64,000 bases of DNA from Cellvibrio fontiphilus (GTDB lineage Bacteria > Pseudomonadota > Gammaproteobacteria > Pseudomonadales > Cellvibrionaceae). The stretch lies in NCBI RefSeq assembly GCF_035317345.1, contig NZ_JAYKTU010000002.1; one strand, written 5' to 3'. The stretch's first letter is position 1. Every line of letters starts with the position of its first letter. Positions 8,995 to 16,820 of the stretch are shown one piece after another. Made by a program: the position numbers and the translations under genes. Below the pieces are notes generated by a model that saw only the letters and a program-made list of their open reading frames with translations, was not told the DNA's origin and ran no database searches.

Positions 8995-9004
8995 GCTTGT
9001 TATG
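8995..9004 (-). other. R'' half of a truncated attC site
   Basis: CATAACAAGC on the minus strand matches the R'' end of an attC and, as in the other cassettes, supplies the TAA stop of the preceding gene. No matching L'/R' half is recognisable in the following 100 bases, so this terminal site looks truncated. Confidence 0.5.
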
Positions 9005-9755
9005 TGTTTTCTATATTCATAAATTTATGGTTAGGGTAAATACCTTTTGCGGCAGAGCGGATTAAGAATATTTTGTTTGTTAAGCCTGCATGGCTTTTAG
9101 TTACATTCTTGTTCAGATGCTGAAATGCAAGTTGAGCTGTATTTCTATCTCCGAAACTCAACTTTGATTCGTATTCAGCTATAGAACAAGGTCTATCTAA
9201 TAGACCTGCTTCTGACATTTTTGGCTGTAGTGTATTGGTATAAAATTCGTTTCGAACTTTAAGAGATTCCAATGTTAGCAGAAATGCGTCTTGCTCTATG
9301 CTTAGCTCTAAAAGTAGTTGTGGAGAATTATTTAAAATTAGAGCTAGTTCGCCCACATCAACTCTCGCACCATCATGAAAATTTTTAAACGCATGCATTC
9401 CAAATATTGCTTGATGAAGGCTATTCTGACTGTCTATCTCGGACTTTATATTGCTTACCGTATTGAGTTGAATAGCCAAATTGAGAATCGCTCTATTTAT
9501 AATAGCGACTTCGCTATCAGTTTGTTTTTTCTCTTCTAATTGTCTCTTACCTTGCTCCATTTTATGGCCAAATTTGAAAGCAAAATATGCACCAGCAAAG
9601 GCCCCACATAAGGCTGTAAAAAAATCCAAAAATGGTTCTACCCATTTTGGAGCCAAGGATTCTGCCACCGCTAAAGTTGAAAAGTACCAGAGAATTAAGC
9701 CAGCCAAACCAACAAAGATTCCTGTAATAATTGGGTCGTACTTGTACTGATTCAG
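9000..9755 (-). CDS. Cassette protein: membrane-anchored, unknown function
   Basis: About 251 residues, not recognised. Two hydrophobic helices near the N-terminus (about residues 8-30 and 38-60) are followed by a charged, coiled-coil-like stretch (EQGKRQLEEKKQ) and a helical cytoplasmic-type domain. The open frame continues 49 codons upstream through the attC site, but that part translates the recombination site. The most credible start is a CTG at 9755, five bases after a near-perfect AAGGAGG; no in-frame ATG exists before the membrane helices. The TAA stop lies in the R'' box of a truncated attC. A helical membrane-tethered effector is possible, but unproven. Confidence 0.65.
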   Translation of the reverse strand: MNQYKYDPIITGIFVGLAGLILWYFSTLAVAESLAPKWVEPFLDFFTALCGAFAGAYFAFKFGHKMEQGKRQLEEKKQTDSEVAIINRAILNLAIQLNTVSNIKSEIDSQNSLHQAIFGMHAFKNFHDGARVDVGELALILNNSPQLLLELSIEQDAFLLTLESLKVRNEFYTNTLQPKMSEAGLLDRPCSIAEYESKLSFGDRNTAQLAFQHLNKNVTKSHAGLTNKIFLIRSAAKGIYPNHKFMNIENT

Positions 9756-9770
9756 ATTTTCCTCCTTATC

Positions 9771-9900
9771 ACATAACGCCGTTCTCAACGGCAGTTTGTA
9801 AGTTGTGGTTTGTGGATTACTTTTGCGCAGCAAAACCACAAAGCCGCGACTTACAAACTGTCCAGCGCACGCAGTGCGCGGGTTGCAGCACTTTGTTAGC
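9771..9900 (-). other. attC recombination site 1
   Basis: About 130 bases. On the minus strand it begins with R'' GCTAACAA and ends with R' GTTATGT. The inner arms AGTTTGTAAGT and ACTTACAAACT pair perfectly, and the loop carries further inverted repeats (TTTGTGGTTTTGC with GCAAAAG and ACAAACCAC). A GCTGGAC block follows the first arm, as in many attC sites. The first bases also encode the stop of the cassette upstream. Confidence 0.9.
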
Positions 9901-10609
9901 ATTTTTCAGTTACGATTTTATTTATCTCATTACCAATAATGATTATTAACTGGCTTTGCCTGTCAAATTCAGGCTCCATGAATTCAAAAACCAATCTTGG
10001 CATATGAGTTGCTCCTTTAAAATTGAAGCCCCTGAATTTTATTTCATGGTGTTCGCCTTCAGATTTTTTAAGGTTCACATTAAAAAATGGCTCAATTATG
10101 CTGCGATGTTTTGAATGATTTACAACGTCAGCTAAATACTTATATTCACTATTTTCTATAAGCTCTCTAATTAAACTTGATAAATGATGGTAAGTGTTCT
10201 CTTCCTCAAGGACTTTTGGAAGCTTATGAATAGTCAGATAATCTATATTGATTTTGCTTTGATGAGAGAAATTAAGCCCAAGGGAATAATATATAACATG
10301 ACTCAGTATGTCAGAAACACTATGCAAGCTTTGCATAAACCCAAAAATATGGGCCTGAGTTTTTTTCTTTATGAAGTCAAACGCTTCATAGTCAGGAGCA
10401 TTTGTTCGAAAAACCAAGTCCATAGATTCTCTTAACGACTTTCTATTTTCAAAATAGCCATTGAATATATTTACAGCTTCATGGTAATGAAAGCGCGCAT
10501 AATCTTGGCGCTCAATAATTGAATTTGAGCTTTCAATAACAAGATTTTTTTGTTCTTTGCCATGAAGTTTTTCGGCATTTTCTATAAGAACCGTCAAGTC
10601 CCAGTTCAT
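9896..10609 (-). CDS. Cassette protein of unknown function, possibly HEPN-like
   Basis: A 237-residue soluble, mostly helical protein, not recognised with confidence. The middle (FMQSLHSVSDILSHVIYYSLGL) and a following ADVVNHSKHRSII segment recall Cthe_2314-type HEPN proteins, but no standard R-x4-H motif stands out at the usual place, so this is only a suggestion. The start is good: ATG with AGGGAG upstream, 13 bases after the R' box of attC 2. The TAA stop is the TAA inside the R'' box of attC 1, typical of compact integron cassettes. Confidence 0.75.
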   Translation of the reverse strand: MNWDLTVLIENAEKLHGKEQKNLVIESSNSIIERQDYARFHYHEAVNIFNGYFENRKSLRESMDLVFRTNAPDYEAFDFIKKKTQAHIFGFMQSLHSVSDILSHVIYYSLGLNFSHQSKINIDYLTIHKLPKVLEEENTYHHLSSLIRELIENSEYKYLADVVNHSKHRSIIEPFFNVNLKKSEGEHHEIKFRGFNFKGATHMPRLVFEFMEPEFDRQSQLIIIIGNEINKIVTEKC

Positions 10610-10621
10610 CGAAACTCCCTA

Positions 10622-10732
10622 TGCTAACGTTGCGTTCACCTGCGGATTGTAAGTAGCACGTTGCGATAAACTTAGCGTAGCGATATTGCATAAGCGCTAC
10701 TTACAATTCGTCAGGTGCAATGCTTTGTTAGC
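10622..10732 (-). other. attC recombination site 2
   Basis: About 111 bases. R'' GCTAACAA and R' GTTAGCA bound a long imperfect hairpin on the minus strand: GCACCTGACGAATTGTAAGTAGC pairs with GCTACTTACAATCCGCAGGTG apart from a few bulged bases. It separates the 237- and 187-residue cassettes. Confidence 0.92.
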
Positions 10733-10748
10733 AATTTGTACTGATATT

Positions 10749-11312
10749 TTATGGTGTGCTTTTTTTAATGACCTTAATGCCACCAAAGTCACGTAAAAAT
10801 GGCTTTTCGTGTGCCTTGATTGCTGACATAACAATTTCATGAATATTTTTTAAATTTCTAAAGGAGGACGGAGATGCAATTTCATTTGCTAGCTTGAAAA
10901 CTTCGTCATTCGTAAAGCTCACGCCATCAGCGATAAAGTTGTTTCTGTTTGATGGACTTGAGTGTGGATTTGGAAAACCCTTATGCACTATAAGATGCCT
11001 TATTTTTGCAACTTTTATGACGCATTCCTTTTCTTGAAGATTTAAATCATGTTTAAAAAATTCATTCAGTAGTTGCTTGTACGGAAAATCAAATGCATCT
11101 TCATCTCCTGTGTTGGTGTAAACCAACTCACGAATTTTATAATATACATGTTCCGATGAGCATATTAGCCAAGCATAATAATTTGGTGCTTCGGAGAGTG
11201 ATTTTTCATACTCTAGGTTAGCCTCAATAGATTGCTCATAATGAACCAAGAAACATTCGATGTGATTTGAATTTCCTAGATTGGCTAATGTTTCACTTAA
11301 TGAAAAAGGCAT
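10749..11312 (-). CDS. Cassette protein with HEPN-type R-x4-H motif
   Basis: A 187-residue helical protein. The segment KVAKIRHLIVHKGFPN contains R105-HLIV-H110, the R-x4-H signature of HEPN RNases, in the IRHxIVHxxG context seen in RiboL-PSP-HEPN-like proteins. Upstream helices (ICSSEHVYYKIRELVY) fit a four-helix HEPN bundle. HEPN proteins often act as RNA-cleaving toxins in toxin-antitoxin or abortive-infection systems, but some are inactive or structural. No antitoxin (for example an MNT nucleotidyltransferase) lies in the same cassette. The ATG has only a weak ribosome binding site (GAG ten bases upstream). Function remains inference. Confidence 0.75.
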   Translation of the reverse strand: MPFSLSETLANLGNSNHIECFLVHYEQSIEANLEYEKSLSEAPNYYAWLICSSEHVYYKIRELVYTNTGDEDAFDFPYKQLLNEFFKHDLNLQEKECVIKVAKIRHLIVHKGFPNPHSSPSNRNNFIADGVSFTNDEVFKLANEIASPSSFRNLKNIHEIVMSAIKAHEKPFLRDFGGIKVIKKSTP

Positions 11313-11328
11313 AGTTCGCTACTCGTTT

Positions 11329-11462
11329 TGCTAACGTTGCGGTAAACGGCAGAATTTAAGTAGGTTTTTTGTGGAAAAATTTTACGAAGTAAAACCACAA
11401 AAAAGCTACTTAAATTCTGTCCAGTGGAGCGAAGCGTAACGGTGTTTGACCGCCTTGTTAAG
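11329..11462 (-). other. attC recombination site 3
   Basis: About 134 bases. R'' CTTAACAAGG (holding the TAA stop of the 144-residue cassette) and R' GTTAGCA are at the ends. The arms AGAATTTAAGTAG and CTACTTAAATTCT pair perfectly, with a loop containing a second inverted repeat (TTGTGGTTTTAC / GTAAAATTTTTCCACAA). Confidence 0.92.
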
Positions 11463-11892
11463 TTTCTGACCATTCAGAAAATAGCTCTTTTTCGTTTTCT
11501 GTTACGTACCTGCCAAACAAGGCCATTTTTTCAGTAGGAATTCCAACTGCTCGGGAATAATTTACGTATGCTCTTTGAAGTATTTGGGTGCAATAAGCCA
11601 ATGAAACCTCAACTTCATGATTGATATCAGGGTAACTATGTCCGTGCTTCAATTCGTCTCGTATTTCGTTTGCACCTTTTGCTAATTCTGAAAAGGACAG
11701 TTCAGTGTTATAGCGCTCGTTAAACCATGGAAGCAGGTCGCCAAGAATATTTTCTTCGCCATTCTTTCTTAAGATATTACCAAGCATTTCTTCGGCGGCA
11801 CCTGCAAGCGTAATTGAGCACGGGAAATTATTCTCATAAAAAAGATCAATTGCTTTTTCTATTTGCAGTTTCGCAAGTTCAGACTTCTTCAT
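11458..11892 (-). CDS. Cassette protein, HEPN-like with R-x4-H motif
   Basis: 144 residues from the ATG at 11892, which has GGAG five bases upstream; an in-frame GTG two codons earlier is less well placed. The N-terminal half (KAIDLFYENNFPCSITLAGA followed by AEEMLG) is typical of small HEPN proteins. Residues 75-83 NEIRDELKH give R78-x4-H83, the HEPN catalytic motif with the usual polar residue after Arg. Such single-domain HEPN proteins are common in integron cassettes and defence islands; RNase activity is plausible but not shown. It is the cassette nearest to the lone R' box and so may be the first of the array. Confidence 0.78.
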   Translation of the reverse strand: MKKSELAKLQIEKAIDLFYENNFPCSITLAGAAEEMLGNILRKNGEENILGDLLPWFNERYNTELSFSELAKGANEIRDELKHGHSYPDINHEVEVSLAYCTQILQRAYVNYSRAVGIPTEKMALFGRYVTENEKELFSEWSET

Positions 11893-12200
11893 AAACACTC
11901 CAACTTAACATTTGTATACCGCGCATGCGGGTTATCTAACTTTAGGCTCTCATCATAAAAGCCATCTATGTGGTTGAGCCTAATAAACTTTTTTAGGCGC
12001 AGTTTAGGTAAGTCAAAAACCAATTTGAGCATGCTTGTAACCGACCGTCTCCGCTTACTTACACCACTCTGCTTTATTTTTAATGTCTTGAATATAAAGG
12101 CATATTTATATTTTGGGTAGTTTTTTTGAGCATGGCAAAGAATGCAAGCAGGCACCTTATTACCGCAAACGCGCAAGCCTGACGTAATTAAAAGTCGCAA
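11889..12200 (-). CDS. Unassigned 103-codon ORF at the head of the cassette array
   Basis: A basic 103-residue frame that ends inside the start region of the next cassette. Nothing in it is recognised. Its last codons read through the R' box GTTAAGT and a small palindrome (CCGCATGCGCGG), so at least the 3' end is unlikely to be under protein selection. It could be a decayed gene, a leader region of a former integron, or not coding at all. Confidence 0.25.
   Translation of the reverse strand: MRLLITSGLRVCGNKVPACILCHAQKNYPKYKYAFIFKTLKIKQSGVSKRRRSVTSMLKLVFDLPKLRLKKFIRLNHIDGFYDESLKLDNPHARYTNVKLECL
11903..11909 (-). other. Lone integron R' core box
   Basis: GTTAAGT on the minus strand fits the GTTRRRY core exactly, 11 bases before the ATG of the first cassette gene. 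Upstream, ATACAAAT and the imperfect palindrome at about 11918-11932 could be the rest of an attI-like or short attC site, but no full attC arm is visible. Confidence 0.45.
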
Positions 12201-12275
12201 TTAAGACTATTACACCAAACCGCGATAATCTGAATTACCGGATATTACAGCGTATGGACATTTTTATATGCCAAT

Positions 12276-12313
12276 AAAAATCCCCCGCTAACTTGCGCCA
12301 GCGGGGGATTTTA
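12276..12313 (-). terminator. Terminator after nitrate reductase gene
   Basis: A 13-bp stem (AAAATCCCCCGCT / AGCGGGGGATTTT) with a ten-base loop, 25 bases past the nasA stop on the minus strand. Confidence 0.9.
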
Positions 12314-12337
12314 TGGGGCTTTGAAATTGATTAGGGT

Positions 12338-15300
12338 TTAGTACACGTCCCGCAAGTAGCGTTTCTCCATATTTAATTTGCGGATATAGTTGACGGTGTC
12401 GGCTTCGTCGAACTTGCCGTGTTGTTGGATGATGTCGCGCAGGGCTTGGTCTACGTCTTTGGCCATTTTGCTGGCGTCGCCGCATACGCAAAAGTAGGCG
12501 CCCTGCTCTAACCATTCCCATAATTCTGCGCCGCGTTCGCGCATGCGGTCTTGCACATAGATTTTTTGTGTTTGATCGCGCGAGAAAGCGAGGCTTAATT
12601 CGGTGAGCAGACCGTCTTTTTGGAATTGTTGAATTTCGTCTTGATAATAAAAATCGCTGGCGGCGTGTTGTTCGCCAAAAAAGAGCCAGTTTTTGCCAGC
12701 ATCACCACGCGCTTGGCGCTCTTGTAAAAAGCCGCGGAAAGGTGCGATACCGGTGCCTGGGCCTACCATGATGAGTGGTGTGTCGCCTTTTTCCGGTACA
12801 TGAAAATGTTTGCTCGGCTGTACAAAAATAGGAACGTCAATACCTTCAGCGCGATCTGCCAGAAATGTGGATGCCACACCCTTGCGAATTTTTTTGCTGT
12901 CGCGGAAGCGGGTGTAGCGCACTGCAGACACAGTGAGGTCTATGCGTTTGGGTTGCGCTTTGCTGCTGGAGGCGATGGAATATAAACGCGGCTGCAAGCG
13001 TTTTAATAATGGCAGTAACTCATCAACACCCGCACGAACCGGAAACTCTTGCAAAATATCAACTAGCTGACGGCCATACAGCCAATCCTGCAGTTCTGCT
13101 TTATTTTCAGCGCTGAGTATTTTTTGTAATTCACTGCTGTTACTGCGCTGCGCAATAAAATTCAGCGTCTCCAAACTGGGGCGGCAAATTTCATAATTTT
13201 CAATCAGGGCTTGATGCAGCGGTTTTTCGTGGGTATCGACAACCACAGGTGCTGCGGCATTCAGGTTTAGCGCTTGCTCCAATTCAAATACGTACTCAGG
13301 GCAGTTTTTTGGCCAAACGCCCAGCGCATCGCCTGCTTCATAGGTGATACCGGAATCGCCCAGGTCAAAACCAAATTGGCGAACATCCTTGGCTGAGCCT
13401 TGGGCATTCAAGCGTTTATTCACTACCAACCCTGCTGGGTAGGGGTTGGCTTTGGTATAAACACTGGCAGTGGTTGCGTGGGTATACGTATTTTGGGTAG
13501 TGCTGCTGGCATTCATGGATGTGTTATTCGCAGAGACAGATAGAGGTGCTAATTGCTCGCAGAGCTTAGCAAACCATTCTGTCGCTGGCGATTCAAAATC
13601 GCTGTCGCAGTCCACCCGCTCAACCAATGCGGTGGCGCCCAGTGCTTGTAAGCGCGCAAATAATTTTTTGCCGTGACCGCAAAACTGATCGTAATTGGAG
13701 TCGCCTAATGCGAGCAGGGCAAATTGCATTGCGCTTAAATCCGGCGCTGATTCGCTGCTCAATTGGCTCCAAAAATCACCGCCGTTATCGGGCGCATCGC
13801 CATCGCCAAAGGTGCTGGTGATAAATAGCGCGATGTTATTGTTGCGCAATTGCTCCACCGAATAATCATTCATGGATTGCAAATTCACTGACCAACCCTG
13901 TGCAGATAATTGTTGCGCATACTGCTGCGCAAGATTTTCTGCATTGCCGGTTTGCGAGGCCCAAAGCAATAATAATTCCGGTTTTGCCGGGGCGGGAGCG
14001 CTGCCCGATGCAGAAATCCCTAGCGGTAAAACACGGCTAAACATACCCGCCAATAAACCATTCACCCAGGTGCGATGTTGCGGTGCAAGCGGTGCATCCA
14101 CCGGCAGCGCCGGCACCGCAGAAATAGCGCCGGCGGTAGCTTGCAAACCACCAACGTATCCACCGAGATACACAAGTTCTGCATCAGAAAAATTCGGCGC
14201 CTGCACCTCTGCCACGCCCACTTTGGCGGCAAAGGTTTTTATCAAGGTCATACTGGTTTCCTCATTAGGCGCAGCAAACGCCAAGGGCAATTCATAATCG
14301 TAGTTATGGTCATCGGAATTTTGTGCAGAGTTATCGCTAGTGTGTGACTCCTCTGCTATCAGCTCCACACGCTTGAGTGATACCGCCGCGATTTTTAATT
14401 CCGGCTGCTGGGAAAGCGCATCAATTTTGTCGCTGGTGACGGCGTTGATGCACAGGTTATCGCCATAAACATCGTTCCAATGGATGGGAGCAAAACAGCA
14501 GCCAGGTTGCACACGATCAGTCACTACCGCAGGCAAAATGGCATAGCCTCGGCGCGAGCGAATTTCGACTTTGTCTTTATTGTTGATACCCAATTCCGCT
14601 GCGTCTTGCGGGTTAATTTCCACAAAGGTGCCGGGGTTTAATTTATTGAGCGTGGGAATTTTTCCGGTTTTGGTGAGCGTGTGCCACTGGTGTTGCACGC
14701 GGCCGGTGTTTAATACCAGTGGGAATTCCGCATCGGGCATTTCCGCCGGATTTACGTGAGGGCGCGCATGAAAAATTGCCCTGCCGGAATCGGTTGCAAA
14801 TTGCAGCAGGGGTTTACTGCCATCTGCATTGATTTTTAACGGCTGGTTAATGCCGGTATTCAAATAGCGAATGGGGTTGCGCGTGGATTGCTCATCGGCA
14901 CAGGGCCATTGCAATGGCTCGTTACGCAAACGCGCGTAATTCACACCGCGCAAATCGTAACCGGTTTTTGGGTTATAGCTCTGTGCAATTTCTGCAAATA
15001 CATCGGCGGCCGAATTAAAATTAAAGCCTTCGGTGAATCCCATTTCGCGTGCAACACGCGCGACGATTTCCCAATCCGCCATAGCTTCACCCGGCGGGCT
15101 TACTGCCGCTTGCATAAGCGTGATGTTGCGCTCGGAGTTGATCATCACGCCTTCGGCTTCAGCCCATAAAGCGCCGGGCAATAAAATATCGGCGTAGCGA
15201 TTGGTTTCGGTATCGAGAAAGGCGTCCTGTGCGATAACCAATTCCGCTTTCTGTAAACCTTCAATCACCACTTTGCGATTGGGAACTGACGCGACTGGAT

Positions 15301-16531
15301 TGGTACAAATAATCCAGCAGGCTTTTATCTCGCCGCGCGCCATGCGCTCAAACATATCCACTGTGCCTTTACCGAGTGTGGTGCTCATACTGCCCGGCGC
15401 AATACCCCAGAGGTTTTCAATAAATTCGCGATCTTTTTCAACTAACAAACTGCGCTGCCCGGGCAAGCCCGGCCCCATGTAACCCATTTCGCGCCCACCC
15501 ATCGCATTGGGTTGGCCGGTGAGGGAAAAAGGCCCGCTGCCAAGGCGACAAATTTTTCCGGTCGCCAAATGCAAATTACATATGGCGTTGGTATTCCAGG
15601 TGCCGTGTGTACTTTGGTTGAGCCCCATAGTCCAGCAGGTCATAAACTCGGGCGCACTGCCGATCATGTCGGCAGCTTTCATTAATTGTTCAACAGAAAG
15701 GCCTGTAATTTCACTCACATTTTCGGGTGTGTAATCCGCTAAAAATTCCGGAAAATTTTCCCAGCCTTGGGTGTATTGCAAAATAAATTCTGCATCGGTT
15801 TTACCGTTTTTGTGCAGCAGATATAAAACACCATTTAAAAAGGCGATATCGGTGCCGGGTTTGATGGGCAAATATACATCGGCTTTGTCGGCAGTCGTGG
15901 TGCGGCGCGGATCTACCACAATTAATTTTGCACCGGCTTTGACACGATCCATCATGCGCAAATACAAAATCGGATGGCAATCGGCCATATTGGCGCCCAT
16001 CACCAAAAATAAATCGCTGTGATCAAAATCCTGATAGGACCCCGGTGGGGCATCGGAACCCAGCGACAATTTATAACCCATGCCCGCGCTGGCCATGCAC
16101 AGGCGCGAATTGGATTCGATATTGTTGGTGCGCACAAATCCTTTACTGAGTTTGTTCACCAGATATTGGGATTCAATCGACATCTGGCCCGACACGTAAA
16201 AACTAATGGCATCCGGGCCGTGCTGATCGAGTATGTCGCGCAAGCGTTTGGCAGTGGTGGTAATCGCCTGCGCCATGCTGGACTTCACCGGGTCGCGCTG
16301 GCGTTCGTGACGTACAAAAGCGGATTCCATGCGGCCGGAATTGGTGAGCGCCTGGGCGCTGGTCTGGCCCTTGGTACATAAGCGGCCAAAGTTGGCGGGA
16401 TGGGTTTTATCGCCGGTGACTTTGATGACTTTATTGTCACGGGTTTCCAACACCATGCCGCAGCCAACACCGCAGTAGGGGCATACAGAGCGAACAGATT
16501 TATTGTCAGTATTCGGAAGGGATTCGGTCAT
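12338..16531 (-). CDS. nasA: Assimilatory nitrate reductase fused to CysJ-type flavoprotein reductase
   Basis: A 1397-residue fusion that should reduce nitrate to nitrite using NADPH directly. Residues 1-700 are a NasA/NarB-type molybdopterin reductase: [4Fe-4S] ligands C17, C20, C24 and C52, then bis-MGD domains and a molydopterin-binding C-terminal barrel (NTGRVQHQWHTLTKTGKIP). After a linker, about 850-1010 is a flavodoxin-like FMN domain (LLWASQTGNAENLA, STFGDGDAPDNG), then FAD (RLYSIASS) and NADPH (GPGTGIAPFRGFLQER) domains. The end, MEKRYLRDVY, is typical of sulfite reductase flavoprotein alpha. AGGAG lies ten bases before the ATG, with a sigma-54-like promoter upstream. No nitrite reductase is nearby. 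Confidence 0.93.
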   Translation of the reverse strand: MTESLPNTDNKSVRSVCPYCGVGCGMVLETRDNKVIKVTGDKTHPANFGRLCTKGQTSAQALTNSGRMESAFVRHERQRDPVKSSMAQAITTTAKRLRDILDQHGPDAISFYVSGQMSIESQYLVNKLSKGFVRTNNIESNSRLCMASAGMGYKLSLGSDAPPGSYQDFDHSDLFLVMGANMADCHPILYLRMMDRVKAGAKLIVVDPRRTTTADKADVYLPIKPGTDIAFLNGVLYLLHKNGKTDAEFILQYTQGWENFPEFLADYTPENVSEITGLSVEQLMKAADMIGSAPEFMTCWTMGLNQSTHGTWNTNAICNLHLATGKICRLGSGPFSLTGQPNAMGGREMGYMGPGLPGQRSLLVEKDREFIENLWGIAPGSMSTTLGKGTVDMFERMARGEIKACWIICTNPVASVPNRKVVIEGLQKAELVIAQDAFLDTETNRYADILLPGALWAEAEGVMINSERNITLMQAAVSPPGEAMADWEIVARVAREMGFTEGFNFNSAADVFAEIAQSYNPKTGYDLRGVNYARLRNEPLQWPCADEQSTRNPIRYLNTGINQPLKINADGSKPLLQFATDSGRAIFHARPHVNPAEMPDAEFPLVLNTGRVQHQWHTLTKTGKIPTLNKLNPGTFVEINPQDAAELGINNKDKVEIRSRRGYAILPAVVTDRVQPGCCFAPIHWNDVYGDNLCINAVTSDKIDALSQQPELKIAAVSLKRVELIAEESHTSDNSAQNSDDHNYDYELPLAFAAPNEETSMTLIKTFAAKVGVAEVQAPNFSDAELVYLGGYVGGLQATAGAISAVPALPVDAPLAPQHRTWVNGLLAGMFSRVLPLGISASGSAPAPAKPELLLLWASQTGNAENLAQQYAQQLSAQGWSVNLQSMNDYSVEQLRNNNIALFITSTFGDGDAPDNGGDFWSQLSSESAPDLSAMQFALLALGDSNYDQFCGHGKKLFARLQALGATALVERVDCDSDFESPATEWFAKLCEQLAPLSVSANNTSMNASSTTQNTYTHATTASVYTKANPYPAGLVVNKRLNAQGSAKDVRQFGFDLGDSGITYEAGDALGVWPKNCPEYVFELEQALNLNAAAPVVVDTHEKPLHQALIENYEICRPSLETLNFIAQRSNSSELQKILSAENKAELQDWLYGRQLVDILQEFPVRAGVDELLPLLKRLQPRLYSIASSSKAQPKRIDLTVSAVRYTRFRDSKKIRKGVASTFLADRAEGIDVPIFVQPSKHFHVPEKGDTPLIMVGPGTGIAPFRGFLQERQARGDAGKNWLFFGEQHAASDFYYQDEIQQFQKDGLLTELSLAFSRDQTQKIYVQDRMRERGAELWEWLEQGAYFCVCGDASKMAKDVDQALRDIIQQHGKFDEADTVNYIRKLNMEKRYLRDVY

Positions 16532-16568
16532 AAGCTTGCAACTCCTCAGTGCGAGGGGTTTTGCAAGC

Positions 16569-16583
16569 GCTATGCCAGTGCCA
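16569..16583 (-). promoter_or_regulatory. Sigma-54-type promoter for nasA
   Basis: On the minus strand TGGCAC-TGGCA-TAGC matches the sigma-54 consensus TGGCAC-N5-TTGC with one mismatch and keeps the GG-N10-GC spacing. The -12 element ends 38 bases before the nasA ATG, giving a leader of about 25 bases. Sigma-54/NtrC control is usual for assimilatory nitrate reductase genes. Confidence 0.6.
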
Positions 16584-16719
16584 AGCTAACCGCAGCAAGG
16601 CAATATAACTTATTGATTAATAAATAGATTTTTATTTCACCTGGCGAGTTTTAGCCCAAACTCAGCCACCCGTAAAACCCGCCGCCCGGTTTTTTGCCTC
16701 ATTGAAATGCATTAATTAA

Positions 16720-16753
16720 GCACCGGTGCACAGGCTTGGTGTTGAATGGTGCA
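16720..16753. promoter_or_regulatory. Cluster of NtrC-like half-sites upstream of nasA
   Basis: GCACC, GGTGCAC, TTGGTG and TGGTGCA occur within 34 bases, resembling halves of the NtrC enhancer TGCACCA-N4-TGGTGCA, though no pair has exact spacing. The cluster lies about 140-170 bases upstream of the sigma-54-like promoter, a normal enhancer distance. Confidence 0.35.
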
Positions 16754-16820
16754 TTCAAGCACACAAACATCAAGACCAAATCATCACATCAACACAGATT
16801 GCGCACCAAAATAATGCAAA

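Larger units (their letters stand above)
8990..11912 (-). mobile_element. Integron gene-cassette array without integrase (CALIN)
   Basis: Four minus-strand reading frames, each followed directly by an attC-like recombination site. Three sites are complete, one end is a lone R' box, and the other end is a truncated attC. The segment is visibly richer in A+T than its neighbours, carries no housekeeping gene, and sits between the terminators of the NIPSNAP and nitrate reductase genes. No integron integrase or recognisable remnant is in the window, which makes this a CALIN (cluster of attC sites lacking an integrase). The cassettes all point the same way, as expected for sequential integrase-mediated insertion. 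Confidence 0.85.

Noticed and set aside
9756..9902. N-terminal 49 codons of the cassette ORF 9000-9902
   Set aside because: This part translates the attC site, which is constrained as DNA, not as protein.
12288..12521. Minus-strand ORF at the nasA 3' end
   Set aside because: It lies in another frame of the flavoprotein end and continues into the terminator.
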